A stretch of 64,000 nucleotides of DNA from Chrysophaeum taylorii (Eukaryota > Sar > Pelagophyceae > Pelagomonadales > Pelagomonadaceae): NCBI GenBank assembly GCA_029834535.1, contig JAQMWT010000154.1, positions 34,262 through 98,261 of the forward strand. The letters are read 5' to 3'. The position numbers were made by a program, and so were the translations under genes. Under the pieces are notes generated by a model. It worked only from the letters and a program-made list of their open reading frames with translations, did not search any database and was not told the origin of the DNA. Shown piece after piece: positions 9,720 through 21,000 of this stretch (positions within the stretch are counted from its first letter, which is position 1; each line of letters begins with the position of its first letter).

Positions 9720-9817
9720 GAGAAGACGCCGCCGCCCTCTTTTGCCGCACTTTGATAGGTTGAACGAACGAAACACAATCACTTCGCTACAAATATAAAG
9801 GCGGGACGTCGCGGGAT

Positions 9818-10351
9818 TTACTGGTAGAAAGTGTTCGGGCGGTTCGCGTGAAATGTCGTGCGATACTTCTTCTCGGGGGCGCGGATGATGCGGTGTGGGA
9901 GAGGGAACTTGACGTTGGGCTTGACGAACTGGAGCGTGGCAGGACGCTTGACATCCTTGTCCTTTATGGTAGCCGTGCGGATGATCTGGATAGAGCGCGG
10001 GCGCGCGCGGTGGCGCCCAGCCATCTCCGAATACATCTGGTTGACCGCGCCCGTGAGAGTCAGGTCGCGGTACTCGCGGTACATGTTGTGCGTCCCCGAG
10101 CGCGAGTTGTACCGAAGCCAGATGGCGTAGTTCTTGATGATGTTCGGGTTCTTCTCGCGCAGCTCGTTCACGTCGAGAATCTCACCCGTCGTCTTCTTCA
10201 TCTTCCGGTACTGATGCATAAAGTACCAAAACCGCGACCGCGCGACGACCTCGTTGGGCGCAAACAACTTCATGCGGTACACCGCCGGCTGCGGGTCCAG
10301 CGGCGTCGGCGCCTTGCGCCCGATCACCTGGTACAACTTAAACGCCGGCAT
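9818..10351 (-). CDS. RPL18A: 60S ribosomal protein L18a (eL20)
   Basis: A 177-residue cytosolic large-subunit protein, the same size as the human protein (176). Recognisable throughout: MPAFKLYQVIGRKAPT at the N-terminus, then KLFAPNEVVARSRFWYF, NYAIWLRYNSRSGTHNMY, EMAGRHRARPRSIQI and the VKFPLPHR tail. The ATG at 10351 is the conserved N-terminus; the open frame upstream is 5' UTR. No intron lies inside the coding region. eL20 sits at the subunit interface near the 5S RNP. Confidence 0.97.
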   Translation of the reverse strand: MPAFKLYQVIGRKAPTPLDPQPAVYRMKLFAPNEVVARSRFWYFMHQYRKMKKTTGEILDVNELREKNPNIIKNYAIWLRYNSRSGTHNMYREYRDLTLTGAVNQMYSEMAGRHRARPRSIQIIRTATIKDKDVKRPATLQFVKPNVKFPLPHRIIRAPEKKYRTTFHANRPNTFYQ

Positions 10352-11154
10352 CGTGCACGGCCTTAGCGAGTTGGCGACGGTAGTAGGGTAACCAAATCGT
10401 GGAAACAAGGGGTTAAGTATCAGTATCACATCCATGGAGTGTGCGGGCAAAAAGCTGCGTTCCTTTGTCCACACGGTAGCACCCGCAGGGGCGGAAGGGT
10501 GCATCATCTGACCGGAGCGGAACGGAGACCGGCGGAGCACTATGATGGCCGGAGATAAGCGAAGACAAGGGTGTGACGGAGTCTGGAAACGGATCAACAT
10601 GCCCCCCTTCCCCGACTTGCAGTCCCTGGATGATGCGCTGTGAACTCAATAAGCCCGTCTCGCATTCGCGACTGGTTCAGCCTAGGTCCCCTGCGCCGAG
10701 TTTGGAAGCAAAATTTGTCAGCTAGGTAGTTCGGCAGGTGCGCTTTTTTGGGGGCAGATGAGAAGGTCGAGACGCGGTCGCTCGGACGAGAGGCGGCCCT
10801 GAGGCAACAAAGAGAACCCTGACAAGTCCGCCGCCCTGCCCCAGACTTGGCCACATGGCTACGAGCAGAAGGGTCCGACGTCCGGCTGGTAGGCCTGTTG
10901 CCGCTGCGGTAATGCTGGTGCCTAAGAACTGCTATTCAGCCGCAGCAAAAGATCTGAGAACACGAGATTATGTGTACGGCAAGTAGCCGCGGGGCTCTCA
11001 GGGGAGCTGCAACAACGATGGTGGCACCGAGATTCACTGTTTCCGGCAGAGCCCCGCAAGGAAGGGGCTGGCCACGAGCAATATTCGCGTTTGCTTGTCG
11101 GCGGCAGGTGAGCAGACAGCCGTTTTCGCAGAATTGATTATCTCGCAAGAACGT
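10352..11154. other. Intergenic region, no gene recognised
   Basis: Upstream flank of eL20 and downstream flank of the LRR locus. Only short open frames on both strands and no familiar motif; an eL20 promoter is expected near 10360-10600. Confidence 0.5.
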
Positions 11155-12843
11155 TCAGACTCCGAGGCGCAGCAGCGTTCGCTTGGCAGCTTCCATGAGC
11201 TTCGCTTTGCCCTCGTCGCTATCATAGTTTTTCTTACCGAACGAAGAATCTGGACATTTTGGATGCATTGCCACATGCACACACGAGGCAGAGTATCTGC
11301 AGCTCGGTAAACGTGTTCGCATTGAGTGCGGCTGCAATCATTCCAGCGCCAGGACCGTGATTTTGTTGGCTCTGTACAGACTGCAGAACTATCACACTCG
11401 CAAAACTGGCAGCCTGACGTACGCTATCCGGACCTCGTGCAACGTTGTGTTGGCCGCTAGTGTGCATGCCATCTTCGCAGCACCCTCGTCTCCAATGTTG
11501 TTCCAGCTGCGACGCGCTTTTTAAAGACGCTCTAAGTCACACGCACCCAAGATGGAGCATCTAGAGTGTATTGGTACCCATGAGTGCATCAGCGATCATG
11601 CCTGCTCTGTTGTCCCCGATCTCGTTTGAACCGCGCAAGGGATTCAACGAGGCCAGTAGAATAATCTCACTTTCGCCAGAGCTGACGGAACGTCGTGTTA
11701 TTTTCGATGGCTGCGGCGACCTTCGCTGCGCCTTTGTAGCCTATAACGTTTTTGCTATGATGGGTCCATGTGTACTACGCGTTTATTACGATTTACAATC
11801 GATCCCGACATTTTCAAAATTCTGAAGCATGGCGACAGTTTCCTGAACACCCTCGTCGCCGATGTTGTTTGTTGTTGCGGCGAGCACTAACTAACTAACT
11901 AACTATCTAACTATCTAACTAGAGGCCAGGCCAATGCGTGGGGCGTAGGCTCGTCCCAGCGCCAGGGCGCGCGGGAGTAGGGCCACTGGGCGGTGACGCG
12001 GGGGGGTGGGTTAGAAAGGGGGATTGAGGACGAGTTGATTCGTTGTCGCTAGCACGGTCAAGGAATAACAATAGAAGCTCCAGTTGCCAAGATATGGCAA
12101 TACTAACGTTGTAACGCACGCGAGCCAGAGCACGCGGAGCGTCGAGTTCGCCTTAAGAGACACACTCATCTCCACGGCGCTCTTGTTGCTGATGTTGCCG
12201 ATGTTGTTGGCATTGTGAATCAATCATTCGTCGAGACCAACAACAGTACGCACTTAAGACAAAGGGCGCGCGGGGTCTTATTCTTGGCCAACGTGGATGC
12301 CGTTTCTGCGGCGTCGGATATTTTCGTTGTTGCTCGTAAAGGATCTTCACCATGACACTTCACACGCACGGATGATAGAGCTCTTGGAGAGCCCCGAGCG
12401 CTCTGATTTTGGCAAAGCTTCGCCGCTTGAGCTGTCGCTACATGATTCGCTCGAATCACTCGTGGTTGAAAACGCGCGCTCAAGCCAGAGCTCAAAGAGC
12501 GCCGCGTTCTTTTCGACATTCGCGCGAATTTTGGCGGCGCCGGTGTTGCCAAAATGGTTGTCGCTGCACAAGTCAGAAAAGGGCGACGTCAAGGACAAAT
12601 TACATGGCTTTTTGACAATACGTATGCTCGAAAGCAAGAGGCTCCAGAGCATCATGTTCCTAAGAGAGTTTCCATGATCTCCGCGGCACCCACGTCGGTC
12701 ATTTCATTGCCCCTGGAGAGTCAGGGCGACATCAACATCGTGGCTTAAATTAAAACGGCCCAAGACAGAGCTCCTCGAGCGTCTTGTTGGTTTCGAGCGA
12801 AGCTGCGAATATTGCGACACCTTCGTCGCCAATCTTGGTGCCG
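11155..12843 (-). pseudogene. Ribonuclease-inhibitor-type leucine-rich-repeat gene, decayed, one repeat per exon-like unit
   Basis: At least ten RI-type LRR units occur on the minus strand, starting near 12843, 12712, 12563, 12447, 12325, 12213, 12050, 11873, 11747, 11632, 11517, 11365 and 11235. Examples are GTKIGDEGVAIFAASLETN, GNEMTDVGAAEIMETL, DNHFGNTGAAKI, NNIGDEGVQETVAML and NVIGYKGAAKVAAAI. The best units are 84 bp (28 codons), begin one base after a pyrimidine-rich CAG/TAG, and are separated by spacers of about 30-65 bp with stops, like one exon per repeat with tiny introns. However, the unit at 12712 needs a one-base frameshift, the unit near 11365 another, donors are not clear GT, and 11886-12010 lacks repeats. 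The frame ends with TGA near 11155. It is most likely a degenerate member of a larger LRR family; a functional gene with unusual splicing is the alternative. RI-type LRRs bind proteins. Confidence 0.65.
11886..11922. repeat. (CTAA/CTAT)n microsatellite
   Basis: About nine tandem tetranucleotides lie inside the decayed LRR array, where two repeat units appear to have been lost. Confidence 0.9.
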
Positions 12844-14234
12844 CTGAAAGGGGCAGTATGTTGACGAAAATGCGAAAAGCGCGATACATCATATTAGGGC
12901 CGGCGCGGCAGGGCTTTGGTTGGAAAAAAATAAAAAAGTTAGAAAGGGGGGGGGAGTGCTGCTGGTGACTACGACGAGCTCGTTTAGCTCCCCTGCGACT
13001 CTCGCGGCATACGGCGCGGCGCAGACGATCACTCTCGCGTTCGTCATCGAGCGCGCGCATCGCGTCCTCGTCGCCGGCGTGCGCTTCTTCTTTTCTGTTT
13101 CTAGGAAGTTACTTACGGCTTATCTTTTTTCTTTAGCTTCTTTCTTTCCTGCTTTGGAAGCAGTAGGTATAATTTCTCTTTCTACCACGTAAAAAAGATG
13201 ATGAGTGCTTCAAGCGTCGCATTTGTCGCCATTGCCCGAGAATTCGTCAGTGCGCGCTTCTCATTGATGCTTTTTTCTCGCCAGCGGCGCGCGTCGAGAA
13301 GCTAGAAGCGCCGAGCAGCGAACTTCGTTAGCAGAGACCTCAGCTCGTCCACCGAAGTGGTAAGCTTGGGTGTGCAGAACGCGTCTAACATCAAGAGAAT
13401 TCCGTCTTCGAGAGATGTGTCGACGAGCTCGGTTGAGCGAAGATCGTTGCATCTCTTTCTTGAGGGATGCGATGTCGCTGGAGTCGTGGTCTGCGCTGCT
13501 TTCTGAACAAGCATTTCTGGTTCTTTCATCCCGCTCTCTCCATAGTGGATCTGCTTCCTCATGGCGCCGTCGTCGCCAGATAGGTAGTTCAGAGTAGGCG
13601 GTTTATTTCCCGTGTCGACGTCCTGAGGCGTCGCGCCAGGCGACTTTCTCGCGGTGTCGTCCCCTTGCACGGACGTGCCACGCAGCGTGTTGTTCGCAGT
13701 GTCTTCGCCCAGGCAGGCGGCTTTATGGCGGTGCTGTCTTCCCTGGCGGACGTCGACTGCAGTTCGTTCGCGGCGGAGTCAATGCCCTGGGTCGTCGTCG
13801 TGGCAAGCGGGTCGTTCCCCCTCCCCCGTCCGAAACGGCGTCATTATTTCCGACATCTTGAATGTGGCAAGTAGTCGGCCAGCGACGTGTCAGACTCGCG
13901 CCAATCTTTGCAGGAAAAAAACACTCGTCGAACAGACAGATCGCCGACCGGGACCTAAGCTTCATCGTCGAGCACGCACAACTGACGTTTGAGCTCGGCG
14001 AAACAGGCTGTGGCTCTGGAACGTGCAACCCCGTGTTATTTCAACGGAGATGTGTCGTCGATTAGTTCGAACCAAGGGGTGTCGAACCTAGGTTAGACTT
14101 ATTAGCCCGCACCACGGTGTGGCGTCACTAATAGTTCTGCAACGTCTTCTTCTCGAAGAGAGACAGACGGGCTAGGGAGTATAGAAAACAGCGAACTTCT
14201 TCCTTCGTAAAGAGGTTGTACGACTTGTACTTGA
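12844..14234. other. Low-coding region; possible 5' part of the LRR locus
   Basis: No confident gene. A minus-strand frame at 13302-13562 (86 residues from an ATG, starting MRKQIHYGESG) has an acidic helical C-terminal half and could be a leading exon of the LRR gene, but no splice path to the first repeat at 12843 was established. A minus-strand segment at about 12960-13060 shows a vague LRR-like pattern. The rest looks like spacer, including the 5' flank of the aminopeptidase gene. Confidence 0.4.
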
Positions 14235-17109
14235 ATGCGCTTTAGTTTCCTGTTGGCGACCGCCGCTCGCGCCTTCCAAACAGCAAGAGGAGGTGGACTT
14301 CGCAGCGGCCTGAGCATGTCGGCCGTGGAGAAGTTCCGCGCGGACTACAAGTCGCTGCCGTATGGTGTCGAGTCAGTGAATCTCAACTTCGACATAAAGA
14401 GCGAGTCGTCGACGTACGTCACCTCAAAGCTGCGATTTGTTGGGGGTGGCGGACCGCTCGAGCTCGACGGCGAGGACCTCAAGCTTGTCTCGTTGCGTGT
14501 CGACGGCGAGCCTGTCGAGTACGAGCTCACCCCCGATGGTTTGAAGATCGCGACGCCGCCCCCCGCGCCGTTCGAGCTCGAGACGGTGGTCGAGATCGAT
14601 CCCAAGGCCAACACGCAGCTCAGCGGGCTCTATGCGTCGTCGGGTAACTTGTGCACGCAGTGCGAGGCCGAGGGCTTCCGACGGATCACGTACTTTTACG
14701 ACCGCCCCGACGTCATGAGCAAGTACACGGTCCGCGTCGAGGCAGACAAGGACGCGTACCCGGTGCTCCTGTCGAACGGCAACGAGGTCGGCAAGGGTGT
14801 CGACGGCGATCGCCACTGGGCGACCTTCGAGGACCCCTTCAACAAGCCTTCGTACCTGTTCGCGCTTGTCGCGGGGGATCTCGGCCACATCGAGGACACG
14901 TTCACCACTATGTCGGGCCGCCAAGTGCGTCTCTTTGTGTGGAGCGAGCACCACAACGTCGGGGCGCTCGACTGGGCGATGCACTCTCTCAAGACTTCGA
15001 TGAAGTGGGACGAGGACCGCTACGGCCGCGAGTACGACCTCGACGTGTACCACATCGTCGCCGTATCGGACTTCAACATGGGAGCCATGGAGAACAAGGG
15101 GCTCAACGTCTTCAACACGGCCTGCGTCCTGGCAAAAGAGACGACGGCTACAGACGGCGACTACGAACGCGTCCGTGGCAGAGTGTATTATGCGCTTCTC
15201 TTGTGTGCGCCCGCGTGAGCGTCTTGTTGCTCCCGCCGCAGGTTCTCGGCGTAGTGGCTCACGAGTACTTTCATAACTGTATTTACAGGCCACTCGGTGT
15301 CTTTTTGTCTCTGTTTGTGTTGTTCTTCTCTGTTCATCATCCGTGCTATCTGGAATGTTGCCTCCTTACCGTTGTGGTGGTGGTGGTGGTGGTGGTGGTG
15401 TTCCTTTGTTTTACCGACGACGCTGAGGACGTTCGGCAGGGTCGGGAAATCGAGTAACGTGTCGGGACTGGTTCCAGTTGACGCTCAAGGAGGGGCTGAC
15501 GGTGTTTCGCGACCAGCACTTCAGTGAGGAGCTGACGTCCCCCGCCGCCAAGCGGATCGAGGACATCCGAATCATTCGGTCGTCGCAGTTCACACAGGAC
15601 GCGTCGCCAATGTCGCACCCGATCCGGCCCGAGAGCTACGTTGCAATGGACAACTTCTACACTGTGACTGTGTACAACAAGGGCGCGGAGGTAATCCGAA
15701 TGTACCGCACTCTGCTCGGAGAGGGGGGATTCCGGAAAGGCATGGATCTGTACTTCGAGCGGCACGACGGCGAGGCCGTGACGTGCGACGACTTTCGCGC
15801 CGCGATGGCCGATGCCAACGGGAAGGATCTGACACAGTTCGAGGAGTGGTACAAGCAGGCGGGCACGCCGACGATCAAAGTTACGGAGCGTGGCGTCAAG
15901 GACGGCGCGTACCGCCTCACGCTGACCCAGTCGAACGGCGGCAAGCCGCCTCTCCACGTTCCGATCAAGGCGGCACTCGTCGCCCCTGGCGGTGCCGTCG
16001 CCGAGACGTTGTTCGAGCTTACCGACGAGTCCAAAACGTTCGAGTTTCCCATGGCCGTCAACGGCGAGCCGTACGTGCCGTCGTTGCTGCGCGGATTCTC
16101 GGCGCCCGTGAAGCTCAGTTTCGAACCGCCACTCTCGATCGCCGAGCTCGAGTCGCTCGCCGCGTACGATGACGACGCTTTCGTCAAATGGGACTCGTGG
16201 CAGCAGCTCGCGGCGCGCGTCGTCCTCGACAAGTACCACGGCGCCCAAGACGCGCCGCTCCCCGACTACCTCGTCAACGCCTTCAAGGCGACGCTAACTA
16301 ACGGCGACGAGGAGAGCTCGCTGCGCGCTTATTCCCTCGACCTGCCCGACTACTCGACGCTCGCGCTCGAGCTTGAGGACCTCGACCCGACAAAACTGTG
16401 CGACGCGCTCAAGGCGACGCGACTCGGCCTCGCGACGGCCGCCCGCGCCGAGCTCGAAGCGTGCTACGCTGCGATGGCGCCCGCCGACGACACCTTCTCG
16501 CTCGACGCGGCGGCCGTAGGACGCCGCCGCCTGCGGAACACGTGCCTCGCGTACCTCTCCAAGCTCGACGGTGGCGACGCCCTCTGCGGCGCGCACTTCG
16601 ATGCGGCAACGTGCATGTCCGACTCGATCGCTCCCGTCGCGCAACTCGCCAGCAAGCCTGACTCGAACGACCGGGCGCGCTGCTTAGAAGCGTTTTATGA
16701 CAAGGCTAAGAAGAACCAGGAGGATCTCGTCATCAACAAGTGGTTTGCGATCCAGGCCATGGCTGACTGCGACGGCGCGATCGACAACGTTTCCAAGCTT
16801 CTCGAACACCCCGACTTCACCGATACGAATCCAAACCGCTTCCGCGCCGTCGTAAATACTTTCGCCCTCGGAAATCCGCGCCACTTTCACTCGGGAGATG
16901 GCAAGGGCTATGACTTCATCGCCGACCAGATCTGCTCGATCGACAAGAAGAACCCGCAGGTTGCCGCGCGCCTCTCGAACGCTTTTGGATCTTGGCGTCG
17001 CTACGAGCCCTCGCGCCGCGACCTCATGCGCCAAGCTCTCGAACGGATCAAAGTCACCGCTGGTCTCTCCAAGGACACCCTTGAAATCGTGTCTCGCTCC
17101 CTGGTCTGA
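14235..17109 (+). CDS. M1 family aminopeptidase N (three exons)
   Basis: Exons are 14235-15170, 15242-15278 and 15440-17109, giving 880 residues, the size of bacterial PepN and plant/apicomplexan M1 enzymes. It is a zinc peptidase that removes N-terminal residues from peptides. The substrate motif GAMEN is at residues 283-287. The zinc site is HEYFH (H319, E320, H323) with E342 in LKEGLT, spaced exactly as in the family. Splice sites were set by restoring YERVLGVVAHEYFHNWSGNR-type continuity: intron 1 (71 bp) ends CCGCAG, exon 2 is only 37 bp and encodes the zinc motif, and intron 2 (161 bp) splits the Trp codon after HEYFHN and contains a (GTG)n run. The N-terminus (MRFSFLLATAARAFQ) resembles a signal peptide with an aromatic residue at the cleavage region, as in secondary-plastid presequences, so plastid targeting is possible. 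Confidence 0.93.
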
Positions 17110-17580
17110 GACATGGCTGTTGCAATGCCCCTGAGAGTATATCACTGTCCTAGTTCTTGGTATCGCCACCCATTCTGTCGACCCTCGGCGTGGTGTGGCA
17201 CCGGGTGCCCTTGAGTTCTTTCTTTCTTGCTCCCCCGTCTTCCTAAACATCCATCCTGCTGTTGACCCACATCTCTTCCTGGCACGCCTATTTCTTCCCG
17301 CGACACGCACGTTGATCGCCTGTCTCGACACGTCGCGTGGTGCGTCGCAGCGCCATAAGACGTGGGTACATACGTCCGAATCGCCGCGACCGGTGGTTCC
17401 CCCGCTCTTTGCATTGTATTGTCCAGGTCGCGTGTAATGCGTCTCACGTATAACTACTCTTCTTGTTCCGTGAACCCTCAGCAGTGGACTATTGCAGTAG
17501 ACTGTATTTGACTAACCAAAATGTTCGTGCCCCCCCCCTGGAAACCTCTTCCGCCACGTCTCCACAAATAAGCCCCGCAC

Positions 17581-17620
17581 GCCATCCCCCCCTCTCCGCA
17601 GTCGACTTGTAAAAGAAACG
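17581..17620 (+). repeat. Direct repeat unit 1 (C-rich / GCAGTCGAC / A-rich)
   Basis: A C-rich run, CTCTCCGCAGTCGAC and an A-rich end match 17772-17812 with few differences, about 190 bp apart. The core has the form of a pyrimidine tract plus AG followed by a TTTAAAA-like box. Function unknown. Confidence 0.6.
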
Positions 17621-17771
17621 CTTCCCGCATCTCTTAGAAGCTCAATGCGGCTGAAACCCGCAAGGGCCCGTCCTCTCTTCGCCAGCCTCGCGGCTCGGCG
17701 ATGACCCCGTCTACATTTGCGCGCTTCAGGCACATCCCTCACATTCCCGCACTACGCACCAAGACCATCAA

Positions 17772-17812
17772 GCCCCCCACCCCCCTCTCAGCAGTCGACC
17801 TTTAAAAACGCG
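17772..17812 (+). repeat. Direct repeat unit 2
   Basis: Second copy of the motif at 17581, ending in TTTAAAAACG about 50 bp before the ATG of the zinc-ribbon gene, so it may be promoter sequence. Confidence 0.6.
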
Positions 17813-17859
17813 CAAGAAATTCGGAGTCCGTTACACAAGCTGTAATAATAAGTCTTGTT

Positions 17860-18702
17860 ATGGAAGCTTGCGATAATGAGCTCCCGGAGGAAGAGACACT
17901 CACGCTGCTAGATGAATGCTTGACAAGCATCTTTACGGCAACGCAAGCCTCGCGGCGCAAGGCTGTCCGTTCGCGCCCGAACGAAGAGAGCACAGTGGAG
18001 GAGAAGCTATCAGTCGCCGAGACGCGGTTCGCTCCTCGCAGCAGAGCTCATGTGGAGGTGCCCGCGGAGACGCTGCGAACCGAAAAGCGCGTGCAGAAGC
18101 ACAATGTTCTGCAACTCAGACGATCACTTGTCGAGAAACGCGCGGAGCCGGAAGAGCTCAGACGACGAAGTGGTGGTGCTTTCGAAGAGCTCTCCGAGTC
18201 GAAGAAATCACTGCGAATCTTACCGAAGTCGACGGAGCTCGCTCGGAGCGGACCGACGGCGCGCCAATTTGCGTGTAGTTTGCCAGACAAATCCGCCGAC
18301 CGGATGTCAAAGGTCGCTCGTGACGATGTTTTGGCCGAGAAAGCTGCAAGAAGTCAGGTATATCACAATGCCGACACCAAGGCGGCGAATGTGGAAGAAC
18401 GCTTTGGCCGCGAGGTGGGTGCCTGGGAGGAAAAAAATCCCCTGGCAACCAGCGCAGCGCGCGAGAGATTTGCCAATCATCTCACAGACAAGTACCTTTG
18501 CAAAGAGCTCGATCCATTACCTTCGACCTCCGCCGTGACAGCCACGAGGCGTCGCGTCGCGGCTCTCATCGAGGCTGTTGTTGCAGCAACTGCGGCGCCC
18601 TCAGAAACCCCATCATTCACGGTCTGTGCGATCTGCGGCAAAAAGAACCCCTCGTCCTCTCGTAGCTGCTTGGTATGCAAACGCCAGTTGCGCTTATCCT
18701 GA
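17860..18702 (+). CDS. Helical protein with C-terminal CxxC...CxxC zinc ribbon, function unknown
   Basis: A 280-residue single-exon frame starting at the first ATG. Residues 1-240 are charged and predicted helical (Glu, Arg, Lys, Ala-rich), without recognisable motifs. Residues of about 255-276 form a compact zinc-ribbon candidate, CAIC-x11-CLVC, similar in layout to RanBP2-type or small zinc-ribbon domains that bind ubiquitin or RNA. No signal peptide or membrane helix is seen. It lies in a gene-poor stretch with no nearby partner. The frame is open for 843 bp and ends cleanly, but codon choice is less GC-biased than in the neighbouring housekeeping genes, so it may be young or fast-evolving. 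Confidence 0.6.
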   Translation: MEACDNELPEEETLTLLDECLTSIFTATQASRRKAVRSRPNEESTVEEKLSVAETRFAPRSRAHVEVPAETLRTEKRVQKHNVLQLRRSLVEKRAEPEELRRRSGGAFEELSESKKSLRILPKSTELARSGPTARQFACSLPDKSADRMSKVARDDVLAEKAARSQVYHNADTKAANVEERFGREVGAWEEKNPLATSAARERFANHLTDKYLCKELDPLPSTSAVTATRRRVAALIEAVVAATAAPSETPSFTVCAICGKKNPSSSRSCLVCKRQLRLS

Positions 18703-21000
18703 CTTTCGCGGGTAACTTAACTTGGTATTCTTATGTCTTTAAATGTCGACTGCTAAGAGGGGGGTGTGTGTGTGTGGCATTCTTATGTCTTCAGCTCCTC
18801 CTGGCATTACACAATTATACTAGACCATGAATGGCCCAAGTGAAGACGGATGTTTTTCCCACTCTCTGTCGCGAGTCGTTCGTTAGTTCCGTGGATGTAT
18901 TCGTGGCTAAAAAAATCATCATCGGTTGAGGTGTTGTTGTGACTTCGCCCACATCCCAACGACGCCGCATCCGATCCGGAGGGAACTACACCCTTCTCAT
19001 CTGACGGTGAGAAGGGCGAGATGGGAAACTCCAGTTCATGTGCAAGCCCATCCGCAGGACGATGGAGCTGAGCCCCTGCGGCGCGCGATTCGGAATGTGA
19101 TTACATTGTGCGAGCGGGTTTTTCTTAGAAAGTATCAGAAAGCGCAGAAGTCGTTGTGCGCGGGCAGCGTTCTTATGTGGGTGGGTATCTACGACGAAAG
19201 GGCCTACCGCTGCGCGGAGCCTAGCGAAGGTGGCGTCTACGTTATCTCCTAACAGACGGAGCCAGTGCTGATACATGCCAGCGAAGCCGAGAATTTGGAG
19301 TAATCGCATGCAAAAACAGTTCCCCTGGGTGGCTCGCACTACGTAAACATCGTGCCACACGGTCACGGCTTCTGATGCCGACAGGCTTGAGTACGCCGTC
19401 ACCCAGCCATCGTGTTCGAGGCTCGGTGGCAACCCCTCCGCCGCACGGCTGGCGCCAACGATTCGGAGATGCGTCGAGTAGCATACATCGTTTTTAGTGG
19501 CGGGCGATCGCATGGCGCAACAATTTCTCAACATGCACAAGCCGAGCGGCTCGTCGCTCAGCCCTCTCGAGTCTTCCTTGTTTTGATCGCTGGCAGAGTC
19601 GTTGTCGCGGTTCCACCAAATTTGCAAGACTTCGACCTCTACCACGGCATCCTGCTCGTCGAGCTCCAAATAAACTCGGGGGCTTGGTCCGGGGGCAGTG
19701 AATGACTCCTGTCGGCGTCTATAGGCGTGGCGCGGCGACGTGGTCGTCCACTACGAAACGAGATACGACCTCGTCGCCATCCTCGAGCTTTTGTCTGTAA
19801 TGAGAAGAAAATCGACGTCTTGCTGCTCCTGCGGCTCAACGACGACGCGGTTCTCGATTTCAAAGATAAGAATACGGCGGCCACGTTGGTTCCGTGCACG
19901 CCTTCGTGTCGGAGAGCAGCCAATCACCAGCGTCGACTTCGCGTCTCCTAACGTGAGCCGTGCCAATTGGACAAACATATTGGGGTACGGGGTTTGCGAC
20001 GCATATACCAGCCGCGATATCGTCAACGCGGATTGCGTTGGCCTGAGCCGCTGGGCCATGCATGTGACCAACTTTGTTCGTGGGTTCTGTCGTTGAAACC
20101 CGAGAAACTCACACCCAGCTACCACGCGTCATGAATGTGCTGCGTAGCTCGCTCTTTGAACATCGTGGGCCTGGAGGAAAAATTGACGGGTCTGTACCTT
20201 CCCGATAGCTCCTTGTCGCAAAACGTAGAATGAATCGCGTCTCCAGGGTATGTCGAGCGGTCTCCAAGGCCGCCGACAACGCTCGCGTCCGTCCACACGG
20301 TCCTTTGGCCTTGTCGTGCTGCGGTACGCGGTAAGACTTCCGGACGCGATCAGAACAAGGGTCAAACATCGATACAACGCCCGGCATCACAGGCAATCGC
20401 GCAGCAAAGCGACACCGTTTTCCTCGCGACACACAAGAAGTGCGGCGATTCCAAGCTGCGCTCGAATCTTTTCGCATCTCGTCGATCCTAAGCTTCGGCA
20501 ACGGGCGGCGTCGCAGAGCCCTCGGAACCGAGTGGACTTGGCGATTTATTACGGAGGGATCATCTTGATATAGTCGAACTTTTCACTCGGACGCGTCCTT
20601 CGGTCAGACGGCCTCACGGAGCTCCTCCCTCAACCACGCCGACCGCCTCGCGTGGCGGTGCGACACTACGCTTGAGACCTCCTGCAAGGCCGGATTCGAT
20701 CCCGTCGCAATCCTCGACAGAGCGGACGTATGGGATGAACGATATCCCACAAGGACGAATAAGGCCACTCACCTGATTTCCGCGCTCTCAGCTCCGCCAT
20801 CGCGTACCTTCATGGTACGACGGTTTCGGAAAGCTGCGAAATTCCAATCATCCTCCAAGAAAATGTCCAAGAATACGCCTGGAATTCGCATGAGTCAGCG
20901 CAACTGAAAACTTGTCCGATCAACGGCCACCGCACAGATTATTTTAGGAACTAGTCGTTTTTCGGCGTTGGGACGTAAAGCTATTATTACTACAAGAAGC
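18703..21000. other. Long low-coding region
   Basis: No product recognised. A minus-strand frame at 18986-19669 (up to 227 residues, no early ATG) and another at 19751-20125 have protein-like stretches (for example ILIFEIENRVVVEPQEQQ) but neither matches a family I know. They may be exons of one decayed or spliced minus-strand gene. A GT-rich tract lies at about 18755-18775. Confidence 0.4.

Larger units (their letters stand above)
17110..17859. other. Intergenic region with a short direct repeat
   Basis: No gene recognised. It is pyrimidine-rich on the plus strand from about 17520 and contains two copies of a roughly 40 bp motif, listed separately. Confidence 0.5.

Noticed and set aside
10352-10600. 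Upstream extension of the eL20 frame
   Set aside because: Conserved eL20 proteins start at MPAFKLYQ; the extension is not ribosomal-like.
13654-13992. Plus-strand frame of 112 codons
   Set aside because: Ser/Arg-rich, no motif, overlaps an equally weak minus frame; coding not supported.
14050-14110. tRNA-like GGTTCGA box on the minus strand
   Set aside because: The T-stem does not pair beyond two bases and no A box or cloverleaf can be drawn.
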